From assembly GCF_048771995.1 (NCBI RefSeq), contig NC_133032.1:18305001-18369000 (forward strand): a stretch of DNA of 64,000 nucleotides. Direction: 5' to 3'. The stretch comes from Taeniopygia guttata. Taxonomy: Eukaryota > Chordata > Aves > Passeriformes > Estrildidae. Below the pieces are notes generated by a model. The model did not search any database and had not been told where the DNA came from. It saw nothing but the letters and a program-made list of their open reading frames with translations. Positions 1 through 14,700 of the stretch are shown here, piece after piece; the stretch's first letter is position 1, and each line of letters opens with the position of its first letter. The translations under genes were made by a program, and so were the position numbers.

Positions 1-1090
1 TGCTTAATGAGGAAAACAGAGCAAGGGCAGTGCAAGCCAGTGTCTTGTGTGTATGGCTAAATTACAGTGAAATGAACATCTGGCAGCAACAGCCAGGCAG
101 AAGGGACCTGGTTGCTATAGAGAAATTATAAATTTCAGATGGTAACAAATCTGCTGCCTTGGTTACAATTTAGTACTTTTTTAAGGCTGATGAGAGGAAA
201 TCACTATCTCTTCGTTTGTAGACCTGTGTGTTGCTCTGCATACACTAATAAAACATAATTTTATTTCCTGTTCTTTTCAGTAGTTCATGGAAGACACCTG
301 TGCATATCAGGGCTCGAGTAGATGTTTACAGCTGAGCCTTTGTGGGCTGCATGCTCAACCATGCTTCAGCGCATTGGGTCCTTCATCCTCACCCCTGTCA
401 CTGCGTGATTTACATTACTAATACGAAAATTATCCTTGTTGCTGTTGCAGAAAACATAGGCCAAAAACAAATGAAGAAAGAAGAGCAATAGGGTCATTTT
501 AGCTTTCTTTTGTTTAAAACCACGTGCTGATATGCTACAGCTGTAGACCAGTCAGAGCAAAGTTAAAACCAGCTGTGAGTAGTTGGGTAGGGAACCTTGT
601 GAATGTCACATCAGTGACGAGTTAGCAATTGCAGGGATGCTGTAGGAATGAGCAAGACCAGCAGCCAGAGCACAAGTACGCATCTCTGGAGGTAAATGCA
701 GGTTCCCTGAGAGGGAGTCGGGGAGGTTTATGAACACGGGGACTGGTGTCGGAAGCAGTTGTGTTTGCATCTCTCCCCCCTGTGTGCAGAGCCGCGCGTT
801 CTGTCTGAAATCTTGGCATCTCACGTCGTAAGCGTGATGTTGTGCTTCTGCTGTGAGTCTGAAGGACGGGATTTTCTCGTGGCTTGCACATAAACTCCTC
901 AGAAACAGGATGCTTGTGTGTGCCGACTTCCCAGAATGGTGGGGAATTGTGCCGAGACAGCAGAGGTTTGCCGATATCCTGTCAGGCTGGGCTTTGTGGG
1001 TGTCTGACATACGGAAAATTCAGTTGCCTTACAAGGGCTGTTTTCATTTTTTGCATCTGCAAACTCCTGCCATTTTATTCCAAATACACT
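1..1090. other. Intergenic DNA, no gene recognised
   Basis: I see no exon, RNA gene or named repeat here. A plus-strand AATAAA lies at 247-252, but no upstream coding sequence was found to attach it to. If the neighbour on the left is AGPS, as the human gene order would suggest, this could be 3' untranslated or downstream sequence; nothing in the bases proves that. Confidence 0.5.
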
Positions 1091-1790
1091 TCGCTTGCTC
1101 TGGCTGTGTGTGCTCTAGTCCTGAGAGAGGCGGCTTTGTCCTTCACACGATTTCCAGCGCTGTCCGAGCGAATCTCGCCTGCCTTGCCCCTTGCACGCGT
1201 TGCCGCACGCAGCCCCTGCCCCGTCCTGGCAGCCACCGGGGCACGGCGCTTTCCTCCGGCCAGGGGTGGTTAAACAAAGGAGGAGGATATCCAAAATCGC
1301 TGCAGTTTGAGAGGCTGTTTGGCTCTTTCCCACCGATGCTCCCATCGCTAGTGACAAGGACAGGTCTCAGCTGTGCCCCGGTGCCAGGGGGAGGGTGGCG
1401 ATTCCTGCCCGCTCCGGGCCGTGTGAGGGGTGGCTGCTGCCGAGCTCAGCAGGTAGGCCCGGCCGGCGCCGCCCCGCCAGGGAAGAGCACACCTTTATGA
1501 GGGTCCCTTACGAGCGTGCTGGGGATGGTTTTGCCTCCATGGCCGCGTACTGGCAGTAGCACGTGGGCTTGGAGCCGAGGCTCGGAGGTGGTGGCGGAGC
1601 AGCGGGGGCTCCCCTCCCTGGGCCAGGATGAAGCTGCATGAGGCAGCCCCTCGGAGAGGGCCTGCGGGGCTCATGGCTCAGGGCTGGGAGAACGGGCAGC
1701 CCTGAGCGTGGCTGCCTGCAGGCCGGTGTCCCCCGAGGCGCAGCGGTGCGTCCCTGGGCATCTCTCGGCGTTTGCTTGTGTGTCAGCTGC
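1091..1790. other. GC-rich, CpG-containing patch
   Basis: GC content and CpG dinucleotides rise clearly above the AT-rich flanks, strongest around 1150-1260 and 1375-1490. Open frames of 130-215 codons on both strands here are best explained by the lack of stop codons in GC-rich DNA; none resembles a protein family I know. It could be a weak CpG island and therefore a distal promoter or enhancer, but no TATA box, Inr or downstream exon could be tied to it. Confidence 0.4.
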
Positions 1791-4700
1791 GGTGAGGCAG
1801 CATTTAAATATGAGCGTGACCTGTGACTCTCCAATGGCTTAAAAAGGAATTTTCGCTTCTGTGCAGTTGCATGAGTTACTTCTGATACCATTCAGCAAGT
1901 CATGTTGTGCCCTTGTTTACAAGCAACCAGCCCATACGTATCCAGCCTGGTTTTGTTAATGTGTTGTTGAATGAGCTTGAGGTCAGCAACCACTCAGCTT
2001 GGAGCAAGGTGGGTAATTGATCTTTGCCTTTGTGCTCTGAAATCACTTGACAATTTTCAGTTAAAACAATGATAATTCAAATTTTGCTTGGATGCTGAGG
2101 CTTCTGAAAGTATGAGGCTTCTCTCGTGCTGCTGTGGATCACTTGTGTATTATGTGCTCTGGGTCTGGCCTCTTGTCCACCACTGCTGTTGACTTTGAAA
2201 TGTGACTGTGAAATGTTGATGCATTTGTTTAAGAGTTTCAGGTGTGAGAAATGACTCCGTTTCCATTTGCAACTACTTCAAAACAATACATATGAAAAAA
2301 TGAAAGACAAAAAACATTCCTCCACAGTGGAAGCTACAACTGAATTTTCTTTTAACCACTGTATTACAGTGACTTGAGTATAACCTGACTGTAAAACTCC
2401 CCAGCTGCTCTACCTCTTTTCCTGTCAGAAGGCTGGCCATAGAATAAATTAAGAGAACTGAAACCAAGATGTGAAATTAAACTTTTATTAAAGTAAATCA
2501 GGTCCTGGATTTATTTTAAAGAGCGAGGCCATAAAAGTGAACGTATAAAAATTGCAATTTAAAATAATGTACATTCTTTTTATGTCATTTCTCTGTTTTC
2601 AATTTTATTGGTACAACTGAGTTATATTTACTGAATACCAGTGTTTTTCCAACTGTGATGGTGGCTTGTGCGTTTGATAGCTTTCACTTTTGGGATGCCA
2701 TGGAGAAAGGAGGGGAAATATAGTGGAAAAGGGAAACCGCAGAGAGCTCGTTACAGCTGCTTGGTCTGCCACCACCTGGCACCAATGCAATGCAGGATAG
2801 CCCAGCGGTTTCCTTATTTTACCCCAGGGAAGCAAGCCTTGAGCTGAGTGTCCCACACCTCCCAGGCCTCCCCAGCCCTCAAGAGGAGGCAGCTGCCTCA
2901 GCTGTGGAATCTCCACCTCTGTCCTGCAGATCGGTGGTGGCCCAGCCCCTCCAGGTGTTCTGCACATGGCACAGGGGCAAGAGGAAAAAAGGGACAAGTG
3001 CATGGGCAAGGATGCTGTCTGCTGGCACTGGGGCTGTTTAACTGTTGGTTAATCAAATCTCCTTACTTAAATGACAGTGTCCAGAGCACAATTTCTCTGT
3101 ACTTCAGCAGCAGTTGTAGCAGGAGTGATGTGGGTTCTATTGGCTTGCTTTACCTGTTGATATCATCAATGTGTATTGCTTAACTTCCCTGAAGGGGAAG
3201 TCTTCCTTTTTGCTTCAGGACCTGCTAGGATAAGGAGGGAGAATCCTCATTTCCTCTCTGGATTCTGCTGAATGTATTATCTTCACATTGAAGAAACTGT
3301 ACTTCCTGTAAAAGAGCATTTCCCAGTGCATTCTGTGAGGAAAGCTGGAGGACAGGGAGGAGCAGGTGTGTAAGTGGGCAGGATGCATCTCGTACCTAAA
3401 AATGATGTTGTGTTTGCTATGGATGCAAAAGGAGGAATCATCTGGGTGGAACAGAAAAATGACTTCAGAAAAAATGTTTAGCTCTCTTTGCTTCATTTGC
3501 TTATTCTCTGTCTCCACCCCATTTATTTGTAGGACTGTGGGGCTCAGTCCTGCAATTACCAAGTGCCTACAATTGCCATTGTTTTCAAAGACATTGTAAT
3601 GGACAGCACAATCAGTCCAAAAGGCTTCTCTGCATCTATAGTGGTGCAAATCCACAGGTGGCTAGCAAGGTTAGTCACCTCTTTCATAGGCACAAGAGCT
3701 GCTTTCAAGCACAAAAATAAATTTTTCACTTCTTTGCAACTGAATATTGCCCTATTTGTATAAAGACTTTGCTAGCAAAGACTGCAGGAACAACGCATTT
3801 TTGCTCTGCAGGTTATGTCATTCTTTTTTGGATGAGAGGGACACTGGCTGGGTGTACAAAGGTGAGATCATGCAGATATTTCCATGCAAGACAACATCTT
3901 CCTTTGATATTGGTTCCTATTGTTATTGCATAAAGCAATTTATCTGCTTTGACCAGTTTATAAAGCCGGAGAGACATAGTTTAGGTTATTTCAACTGGAC
4001 AAAAGATGAGATATATAATAAAGTCCTGAGTAAGAACTGTCTGCTCTGGAGCACTTAGGATTCATCAGCTGGAAAACAAACCTATGTGGGTTCTTCTGCC
4101 CCCAGATCTGGGATAAACGGTGTACTTTGTGGTGTTTTTAATTCACATCAAGGTAGTTTACACAGAGGTATTAACTCTGTATAAGTAAATTAGAGAATTA
4201 ATTACACCAAAATGCATTACTGAAGATAATCGCTGTGTGGATAAAATGCTAAATCATCTCTTCTGGAGCTATTGTTTCTTAAAATTGTAAAGTCCAGCAC
4301 CAGCCTATAAAGTTCATGTTCCCCTCTGATTAAGAATGGGGAAGGTTATTATTTTGATGACTGGATCCCATTCTTACCTGCCCCATTGCCACTGTCCTCT
4401 GGCCCTTGTGCTTTGGAATGGGAGAGATAAAAAGGATTTGTGGACTGCAGTGCTGGGGCAGAAGAAAGGGGCTAAAGCTCTTGTGGTTTCTCTGCTGTTA
4501 CCAGTGTATTGCCATCTGGAAATCACTGAGGGAGCCTGTTAATTCAATTTTATTACTGTATGTTTTAAAGACTGTCAAAAAAGCTCAGGGCTTTGGCACA
4601 GGTCTTCATTTTAGTTTAGTCTAAATCAAAATAAATAATAAAATCCTCATGAAGATGTACAGGCACTGTGAGATACTTATCCAACCTGTCATGATGAAAA

Positions 4701-5279
4701 AATAAACTAATAATGTTTTATAGGCTCATGAAAAAAATATTTACTTACCTCATATGACTATGCCAATAAAGTTTTAAACAGATTAAAAGCTAAGACAGAT
4801 GCCAATGATCATACCATATAAAAAAAAAAAAAAGAAGGAAAGGCAATTATGTCAAATTTAAGCTCACTAAATCTGATTTAAATATATTGATCTCTAAGTG
4901 TGACGTATACTTGATTCTCTTAGAAGACCAAGAAATTTTGGTATACGTTTGGCAAATCCCTTGGGATAGCTGAAGAAAAATGGTACAAATGTACACAGGG
5001 TAAGATTTTGAACTGGAATATGCAGTTTGGGAATCTAACTAAGCTTGGAATAAGGCTGTTTAGGACTGTGCAGTTCTGTTTTAGAGGTGCATGTGAGATG
5101 GCAGTGGCTGTGAGGGTAAGGTCTGCAGGGAGACGGGGCACTCACAAAGTCAGCACGTGAGCCCAGTGCTATAGTGACTACAGCAACACCGGAGTGCTCA
5201 AGTATTCAAAGTGTTTGCCCTGGAAGTATAAATGTCTAGGAAAATTGGGGGACATCAGCAAACTCTTTACCTGCACAGT
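1791..5279. other. Intergenic DNA, no gene recognised
   Basis: AT-rich sequence without a recognisable exon. The open frames are all shorter than 150 codons, lack domain signatures and overlap on both strands. An A run sits at about 4820-4834. Nothing else stands out. Confidence 0.5.
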
Positions 5280-5703
5280 ATTACAGAATCAATGAGGTTG
5301 GAAAAGACCTCTGAGATTGAGCCCAGACTATGACCAACCACCACTGTCAGCTACACCATGGCACTGAGTGCCACATCCAGTCTTTCTTGAACACCACCAG
5401 TGATGGTGACTCGGCCACCTTCCTGGGCAGCCCATTCCACTATCTAACCACCTTTTCTGTGAAGGATTTCTTCCTAATGTCCAGCCTAAACCTCCCACAG
5501 CTGCAGCCTATGTCCTGCTGCTGTTTGCCTGGGAGAAGAGCCTGACCCCACCTGGCTACAACCTCCTTCCAGGGAATTGTAGAGAGTGGCAAGGTCATCC
5601 CTGAGCCACTTCCAGGCTAAGGAACCCCAGCTCCTCACAGGAATTGTGCTGCACATCCTTCACCAGCTTTGTTGTCTTTCTCTGGACAAAGTCACAAAGT
5701 CCA
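5280..5703 (-). repeat. CR1 LINE 3' fragment, minus orientation
   Basis: The plus strand reads as the reverse complement of a CR1 3' end. It starts with a short ACAGAATCA-like tail, then 'aggttggaaaagacctctgag', then the typical block running through 'cagcccattccactatctaaccacc' (broken here by point differences), 'aatgtccagcctaaacctccc', and finally 'ttgttgtctttctctggac'. CR1 elements are non-LTR retrotransposons that are nearly always 5' truncated in birds and other sauropsids. This copy is diverged and carries no intact reverse transcriptase, so it is a dead remnant. Confidence 0.85.
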
Positions 5704-8700
5704 TGCTGCCAAAAACAACCAGTTTGGGTTGTGTATGTGTTTCTTAAATGGCACGTTCTTTTGGCACACAACTGCACTTCTACTGTGATTTGTATCCCCT
5801 GCTAAAAAACTGATTGGTAGCTCTGAGACTAGGAAACTTTGGGATCAAAATGTACCTCGTGGATACACATTTCTGAGGTGGAAAATTCCCCCCGCCTTTT
5901 TTTTTTTTTTCATTCAGACCAGCAAACCAGCTTGTAAAGCAATGTGTAAAAAATTCCCTAATGTATTTCTACACATAGGAGATCTGTAGCTGGATTTTAT
6001 TATTTTTTAAATCAGATTTGAAAATATCTAATCAGCCATGAGTGTGATCGAGATTAACTGCTATGCAAAATTACTACTTTCAGAGAAGAGTGCTGACCAA
6101 AGCTCAGCAAGGATAAAAGGTGTGAGCTCTGTTATATCATATATATCTATTGTGAAATGTTGCTGGTTGTTTTTAACCTCTTTTCTTTCCTCAAAAACAA
6201 AGAGAAAAATGATGTACACCAGAATCACAATGCACACCAACATACTTCAAACCAATGCATTGAGCAGTGTCCGGAGTAAAGTCTTGCTTGGTGGGCTCTG
6301 GGCCACTCCTATGGGTCTGTACAGGGGGGGTTGAGGGTGGCATATGAACCTCTCAGTCTTCCCCCTCCTTCACATGCATATATCTATTTTCTAATTCACC
6401 ACCCTGGACTAAAGTGGGTATTTCTGGTCCCTTTCTCAGGCATGCCCTTTCCTGAAAGTGCTACATGACTGTGTAGTTTGGCCTGTTTGCTTCCTGAGCT
6501 GCTTTTAGAAAAACTCCAACTTTATCTATTGGAGCTACAGGAAAAGCTGTCTCAAGGCTCATGGCAGAGCAAGCAAGCCCATTCCCTAGCACTGGAACTC
6601 AGCACTCCCTGACTGGTAAAGCTGCAGCAGTCTCCTACCAGCCATGCTGGAATAACATGTTGGATGAGCAAGTCTCTCTCCTCTGTCTTCTCCAGTGCTG
6701 GCCGAAAGCAGTCTGAAAATACAGTAAATCTTTATTTAATTCCAGCTCAAAGATCATCTTATGATTAGTCTCTCTTAAAGCCAGCTGGTGCAGGTTTGAT
6801 TGCTGAGAGGAAAGATGTTGAACAACAACTGCATAATAGAGTTGATGGACTTCTATGATCTTAAAAAGCATTTTCTATTGCCACCATGCAGCAAACATTA
6901 GTCCAAATATTTCAGTTTTCTGAAATGGTTTAAGGTGCTTAATATTAACACAAATGTTGTAAAGACAATTAGCAAGATGCTTTATTAGATTTTGTTGTTT
7001 GTTTGGATGCCTTTCAAAGTCCTTATCCTTTTTCCTCATTACTTGCCTACTATATAGCAATCATAACATCTCGTAGGAAAAACTGAGCAACCTGATCACT
7101 GCTTATGCCAGTGTACCCTAGAAAAGTGCCAGCTGTGGCTGGCAAGCTTCAGTCAGTTCTGTTAGAGAGGCTGTTGTGATCAGGAGGAACTCTAGTCAGG
7201 CAGGAAGATTCCCAGTTCATTTAACCTTTGGGCTTTGTGGAGGCATAACAAGAGTATTTATTACTGCTTTTTGTTTTTAATGGCCTTACTAAAGGCCAGC
7301 AGCTCCTCAGATGTTTGGTGGGCCCCTAGCCCAGTTGCAGTAATGAACTGTCCCTGACAAACTCTGATGTCAATTGAGCCCACACAGGGCAGTTTGCTAT
7401 AAACAGAAATTCACTGGCTCCCCTTTTGACAGGTATCTTTATCCCTCTCACAGACTTAGCCAAAGGATCTGCTCCAAAGATCTCGAAACTCCAAGACATT
7501 CAAATCCAAGACATTCAAATGTTTGTCTTTGTACAAACATTGCAGTTCAGGACCATCTTTTAATCACTGGCTGAGGGAAGCATTAGAGTGCAACCACAAG
7601 ATGCAAGGCTGCCACACTGAAGGGATGATGATAGAAAAACCTGGGGAAAGGCTTCAGTTGGAAAGAAGAACTAGTGTGTTGTGTTCCCCCGTCCCTAGTG
7701 ACAGAGGATGTCGCCTCTGCTGAGGAGTCCTTCAGTTTCACCATAGCTGCTTCTAGGTTTGTTCTGGTCTCTCCCACACTGTGGTCTCACTGCCAACAAG
7801 GCACAATCTCCTCCCCAAGAGGAGATTTCCTGTCGTGGGATATTTCCCTTTCCATACAAAAGGACAGGTCCAAGCTGTGCAGCTATACTAATAATAAGTG
7901 TTTCTGAATCAAGGACTATCCATAGGATTTTCCAGATTGACCATTCCAAAATTTTGGGATGCTTTCCTTTCTTCATATTACATCCCCTTTTTTTTTTGGA
8001 ATAATTGAATTCTATTAGCTGCTATGATTTACCTTTTGGTGGTTTGCTGAACTTAGGTTTTCTTGTTGCTTTACAGAAAACCATAATTCTTTCTGTGGGT
8101 GCTGGGTTACAATTACATGGCATTAATGGGCCCTGGCAGAGCAGTCCTGTGCCCTGGAGTACCTTAGGGTTTACTTTGGGGCTTTGCTTCATTCTCTCTA
8201 CAATGCAGCTCGAATATACATTCATTTGCTGTTTTGTTTCACACATCCCATTGCTTTTGCTGGCTTTTCTGCTCTGCCAGGCTGAGGAGTTTAGCAGGAC
8301 TTCTTCCATGCAGAAATGTAGCCGTGTGGTCTTGAAGCAGCATGGCCAGGGGTTTGCTGATAAATGTTATGTTCCATTAGGGTATGGGCAGAATCATTCC
8401 GATCCTAACTCTGTTGTGTGTTTGAATGGTTCATGCCAGCAGATTGTACTCTTTCTTTTTTTCCTTCTTGGGCTTCCTCTATTCATGTTCAAAAATTAAC
8501 GTGCTTGGAGTGTCCATACATTTGCACTTGGTTCTGATCTTCATTGTGACTTTCTGTGATCTATGGCCCCCAGCACAAGGAACTGGCAAGGAAGTGTCTG
8601 GAATTGTGTTCTGGCTGCTTTAGAGCCCCATCCCTCTATTAATCTGCATTACAGACAAAAGGCCAGATCCGTGCAATTCTCCTGAGCTTAGATTCAGTGA

Positions 8701-11700
8701 CCCAAAATATATGCCAGCTGAGAATCTGGCCCGATGTCTTATTTATAACTGAGATAAAATTTGCAGAGAGAGATAATACCTTTTATTAGATCCCCTTGAT
8801 TTATTTGGGGATGGAGTGCAGGGGAGGTGGGAAATAGAATTTTTTGGGCACACAAGAGTCTTTTCAGGGAGAAATATCTTTAGTATCCTCATCTTCTGAA
8901 GATGCCACAGAAATTGTTATTACAGTCTGTTCACAGCAAAGAGGTGTATGAAAAAAGTGTGAATAATGACGAAGCACAGAGTTTTCTCTCCTGAGTCCTG
9001 CACTCTTCCCTGCACGAAACCCTCCCCTTTTGTCACAGCTGTCTGACCTGGGGAAAAGAAGACCTGTGGTTATCTCTCCCCCAATCTGACACTGCACCAT
9101 GCAGCTGACCCTATTTCTTCCTCGAGCTGGTGTGTTTGTTAAGGTTGGCGTGGTAACTGGCTGTGCCTCCCTGGGAGTGCTGCTTCTCCCTGTGTTTGGC
9201 ACACAAAACCATCCCACTGGGTTTACATAGATAGGCTGGGACCTGTGACTTCACCCTCTCCACCAGGTCCTGGGACAAGTCTTGATTTGTTGTGCTATCA
9301 CATGTCCGGCACTGCTGTTTGTACTTCACAACTAATCAGATGCAATTAGAAAATATGAATTTGGATGTATTTGTGGAACTATTAACCCAAGACCTCTACA
9401 AAGGGGGCTTGAAAACAAGATAGACAAGACTGTTTGAACGAGTGGGCAGTGCCAGGTTCCCCTCTGAGGTGTGGGTTCAGCAGTGGTGGCACCACAGAGA
9501 GCTTTCCCTCAGGACACAGTGAGGTGAGGGCTGCTGTCTCTTTTCTTCAGGCAGCCAGAGCTGCCAGGCCAGCGTATGTGAACACCAGTGTCAGAGTGGG
9601 ATTTTGGCTGCCAGTACAACTGGCATGATAGAGCCCCATGAAGCAGAGGTGGCAGCAATGCCTTTCAATGGTTGTATGCACCAAGTGTTCAGAGTCCCAT
9701 ATATAAAGCAGGAATTTCATAAACAAGGAAGGAAAACAGTTCCTCAGTTTCCTAGGAGAGAGTGAAATAATGTCTTTCTGGGAATCCTCTTCAGCCACTG
9801 CCAGCAGGTGTCCCAGCTGTGCTTCTCTACTGAAGATTTACCACTTGGTCTGTCAGCATGGACACATCCCACCTTCTTCATGTTTTCTGATAGCTGGCGG
9901 GGTTTGCTGCAGAAGCCATGCCTAGATTTCTTTGCTGAACTAGACGAGAATGTAATAAGTGAAATGATGGAGGGAGCTCAGACTTAAATGCAGGGGGTAC
10001 AGGATATAGCAGGAGAATAAATCTTTGTCCCCCCCTTCCTGGCCAGATACACTATAAGCCTGACAGACTTATGATTTTATATGGAGAGCAACATATGCTA
10101 CAGCTTTTATTTCTCTAACCATTAATCAAAAGGTATTTTGTATAAACAGTGTAATTGCCAGCTCTGGCCAGCGTGGGTGGGCTGACAGAAAGGCTTTGCA
10201 GTTACAGATAATCCTGGCCAGACGCTGGCCCTGGTAGCCAGCAGCAGCTGTAGGAACCATACGCCAGCGTGGGTGGGTGTGTGGGGCTGCACACCGGGCT
10301 CCAGGCAGAGCTGCCTTTCCAGCTAGCCCAGAGAAATGCTGCTCAAGACTGAGAATAGTGGTTTCAGCAGAGACAACCCCTCTTGCATATGTCTGTGCTC
10401 TTTGTCTTCATGGACTTTAGCCTGGGTTATGTCTGTTCATTTCCTAATGGTACCAAACCTGTGGTTTTTGTTTTCTTAGTTGTACCAAAGAATTTCAAAC
10501 TGCAGACAAGACAGCCCAGCACACATGAGCAGGCAGCTTCTTGCCCACAATCCAAAATAGGACAGGGAACTGCAAAGGTTAAGAGGACTTCCCCTTGGTG
10601 CAGGGGATGGGGGGTTACATGAGCCAAGTGCTGGATGTGGAGCTGAGTGGGAGGTTCCAGCAGTGAAGTGCCTACTGGCAGTGAGCTGGAAGGGAAATGC
10701 TGGACTGGAAGCCTTTCCACGGATCTTCTGAAAACCAAGCCACAGGTACTTTCTACCTCATGTAAGTCTGTGAGAAAGGAAGAGCCACATAGGGCCGTGC
10801 TGCTCAGTAATGCTTGAGCACCTTTCTTTGGAGGGCAGCTGTGTTTTCAGCCTCTGCAAGGGTGCCTACCATGAGTAGACTGTGCGTTGGACAGCTTCTG
10901 GGGAGTTGGCAGGAGAGGACAGCAAAGCCTCACAGCATCAGAGTTATTTATTGAAAGGAAAACATTTTATTGTCCAGTTTTATGCCACTATTTGGTGCCA
11001 TAGTAATTTATCTCAAAGGACTGTTTCCAGGCTATTGATGCCAGGTGATGTGAAGCTACAGCTAGGCCAGAACTCTGGTGCCAAGGTGGTTTTGAACAGC
11101 AGCCAGTGGGAGCAAGAAGTGCCAGGATGATAATAAAATGCTGCTTCTGAAGGCAGTGTTTTATTATTTCCAGGAATTAACAGTCTATTTGAAATTTTAA
11201 AAATCTGATGGTTTTGTAAAGGTAATTTCTAGACTTCTGGGGTAGATTTACCAAAGAGCAAATGCTCTGGTTCTCTTCTAGAAATACTAATTGATGAATT
11301 TAAAATACCAGACTTACAATAGGATTAATAACATCTGTATTACAGCACGAAAATCATGCATCTTTTTTACTGATATCTTCATCTGTAGGGAAGGATCCCA
11401 TCAGCTACAGATTATCCCTTGGCTTCTGTAGTTATTATCTCATCAGTGACAAACAAGGCTAATGTGAAGTGTGAAGGAATACACCATTGGGTCAGCAATC
11501 CTCCCCCTGCCTACTTCCAGCAGTTATATGGTGTTAGCCTGGTATGGGAGTGACAGTTCTACTACATTTAATTTCCCTATAAATCATCGGAAAACGGGAC
11601 AAAGGGAAACTAATTTAGTCGCAGAGATTGTCACAAAAAGTTAACAGTATACGGAGAGAGATTGGCACCAAGTAGCAAATTTTGGAGCCTAATCTTGATG

Positions 11701-14700
11701 CCTGAAAAGTCAAGAAGATTCTTAAATCTGGAGATTTGATTTAGCCAGTTCTAGAAGTACTTTAAAACTTGCATAGAAGGTAGCCTTACATTCCCCACCA
11801 CCTCAACATTTAGTGCTGCTTACTTTGGAGTGAAAGCAGATTTATATTTTGCTGGTCTTGATGTGACTGATTTGCTGAACATCAGAAGATAGAATTTACT
11901 ATAACAAATTGTTGGATCAATGATCTAACACATGAATATGCTGTTACTGACAACATGTGATGATTCAAAGGCAAACACATCTTGCTGTGCCATCTCTTAG
12001 GAAATAATTTCTTCCTGACACTTCTAGTGATCATCTTACACCATGAAGCATGAGATTTGATTACTGATACTTTAGCATGCATAACTACAAAGGTTGTTAG
12101 TTTTAATGGAATGGACAGCATGTCTCATGAGAGGTATAAACACATTGTGTGCATTTGAAATACGATTGTAATGATTTGGCTTATTCTAATACAGAAGACT
12201 GCTCAATTTGATTAGCTGATGAAAACATAGCATTGCTCAACAAATCAGCAGGACTCATAGTTAACATTTTTCATGAAGTCTTACTGTAAGGTAGCTAGTT
12301 TTCCTCTCAGTAATATGTCTGGCTGGAGTAGCAGCAATTTCTGCTGAGAATGTGAGGCTTAGGAACAGTTCTGTGGAGCTGGATGTACCAGAAATGGCAG
12401 TTTTGCATCTCTTCAAGGGAGAATTGGAATGACAGAGCTCTGTGATTTGGAGAGATCCATTGTTAAGTAATGAATTCTCCATCACCCCTTTTGGCTGTCT
12501 CTTCATGATGGTAGTTTTGGCCAACTAGCTTGCATATCAGAAGGACTGGTCTTCCTCAATAATTTTCTTGTGCTATTTATAGCTGCTTCCTCAAAAGGTT
12601 GTGCCAGTTGAATTCAGTCTTTGATGCACAGGTATTTCAGAAGTAGCAGCATGCTAGGATTTCACATGCTGCCTCAGGAATTTTCTAGTTTGCATTTGTG
12701 TATTGTGCAACTGCTGTGTCTCAGTTTAAACAACAGTGAGCAGAGATTGACTAATGAGCAGCTTCCTTCAGCTTGCTGCATCCTGGCATCAAGTTTTAAA
12801 CTGTGCTTGACTTCAGTTACCAGTTGTAAGGGCAGTCAGTCAAGGTTGGAATTAAGTGATGTTGTTGACAACTCCTTAATGCAACTCTTTAAATGTAAAT
12901 AGGGTTGCAACAGTTGATCTTCAAGCCGGTTTTGATATGACAGTGCCTTTTGGCAGATGTCTCCTTCTCTGGAGATAAAATCCACGTGGAGGCAACTTGT
13001 TCTGAGCTCAAAGGCTGCAAAGGTGTACCTACCTCTTGTTGGTTCTCTCTATTTAATTCTGAATTTTTATATTAAATAAAAGAGCTAGAATAACTCCAGA
13101 ATGGACTAGAATTGCAAGCTAAACTCTTTTCTGGTACTGTTCATGAACTATTTCATAGTACAGACTTTGTGGGATTTGCTGTTGAGCTCTACTCTCTACA
13201 CAGAGTGACAATAGAGGTGAGGACTCCTGTCACCTTTGTTCCCATACCTGGCTCTGTTGTTTGATTTCCCAGAGTGATCGATTTGAGGCAATTTACAGCC
13301 TGAGTGCTGGATTTACACCCTATCTGGTGTGGCCTACACATAAAGCATCCTTCTGCTAAAGATAATATTCTCATTGATCTTCAACATAAGGGAGAATCCT
13401 TTAACATTTGGGTTAATTCCAAGCCTAGAGGTATTTATTTCTCTTTTGGTTCTTCTCAGACAAATGATCCAAAAGGGAAAATCCTACAGAGTCTGTCTCC
13501 TCAGCCACGATTTTAAAGCCAGCTATAGTATTTGCAATTCATGGGACCCTTTTCAAGCCCCCTCTTCTGCCTGGCATATCTTCAAAATCTTGGAGTACTT
13601 GAATAAGTTATTAAAAAACCAAATCAAACAAAAAACCCCTCCTCTGCTCGGTTTTGCTTGTTTTTATTACTGGGTCAGGTAGCAAGGCAGGAAGCTGATG
13701 GCCCACAGCTGAACCCTCCTTTTCAGAGCTGAATGTGTGTGGGTCCAGTTGTGCTCTCCACCACCAAGATTTTAGGACCTGCAGTTTCAGTGAAACTGAA
13801 TAGAAGTTACAAGCTGCCTTCTCTTAAATATTTATGCAATTTTAAGGGATAGTTTTTTTCTCTCTCTTCCCACCCCCTTACTTTTTGATGGCTTTCTTGT
13901 TTAGTACTTTTTGAATCCAGTCCCCACATTTCTAGATTCCAGGGGAGTATTTTACGCATGTCTGCCTACCCATGCCAGCCTTTGATTTTTACAGAGACCT
14001 GTAGCAGTGCCTGCGTTTACAGTATAGCAAACAGAATTAAAAATCAAATTGAATTACACCTTGTGGCCACCTCAATCCAAATGCTGCAAATATGAGGACC
14101 TTAAGTTATTATGCAGAAACCCTTATTTTCTTCAGATATGAAGACCAAATGTTCTGTGTCTGTTTCACCTTTTCTTCATTTCACCTAATTTGAAATCAGA
14201 GCAACAATGGATACAGAGCATGCCTGGCTGCCTGTGTCTGGCAGGATTTCAGTCATCTGTGAATCCATATTGCTTTTTTAATACTGCTGATAAGTGTTTA
14301 CTTTTATTTCTAGACCATCTAGGAGATACAGAAGATTCATTAAACAGTATGATCAATGCAGTGGCCAAGCTTACATTGAGATGAATTTACCAATAAACTA
14401 CTGTTACCAGATCTATACAGAGAATTAGGAAAAGCAAAATTGTAAGATGTCTTGTAACCAGGTTTCTTTTCCAGACTAGGTGTTGAGGTCAGGTTGTCTA
14501 AAGTAGATGAGGAGTGAGTGGTGTTATGATTCACTACTTACAGTGCCATTCTGGAGAGTTTTTTTTAGTTGATTTTTAGTGTTCAGTGGATTGCCCATTT
14601 ATGGACTCTGTTCTTTACTCTTGAAAGGAGACTTGTGTGTTTCTGGACCACCAAAGCAATACTGGATGGCATTTACTGTTTCCTGGATAGAAGTGCTGTT

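Noticed and set aside
853..1500. 215-codon plus-strand open frame with a Cys-rich composition
   Set aside because: It lies in a GC-rich patch, overlaps other frames, has no recognisable family or splice context, and begins in a sequence without coding character.
5330..5545. 71-codon plus-strand frame
   Set aside because: It lies wholly within the reverse complement of a CR1 3' end and is not a gene.
8005..8499. 164-codon hydrophobic plus-strand frame
   Set aside because: Its hydrophobicity follows from T-rich codons. There is no family resemblance and it sits in intergenic DNA.
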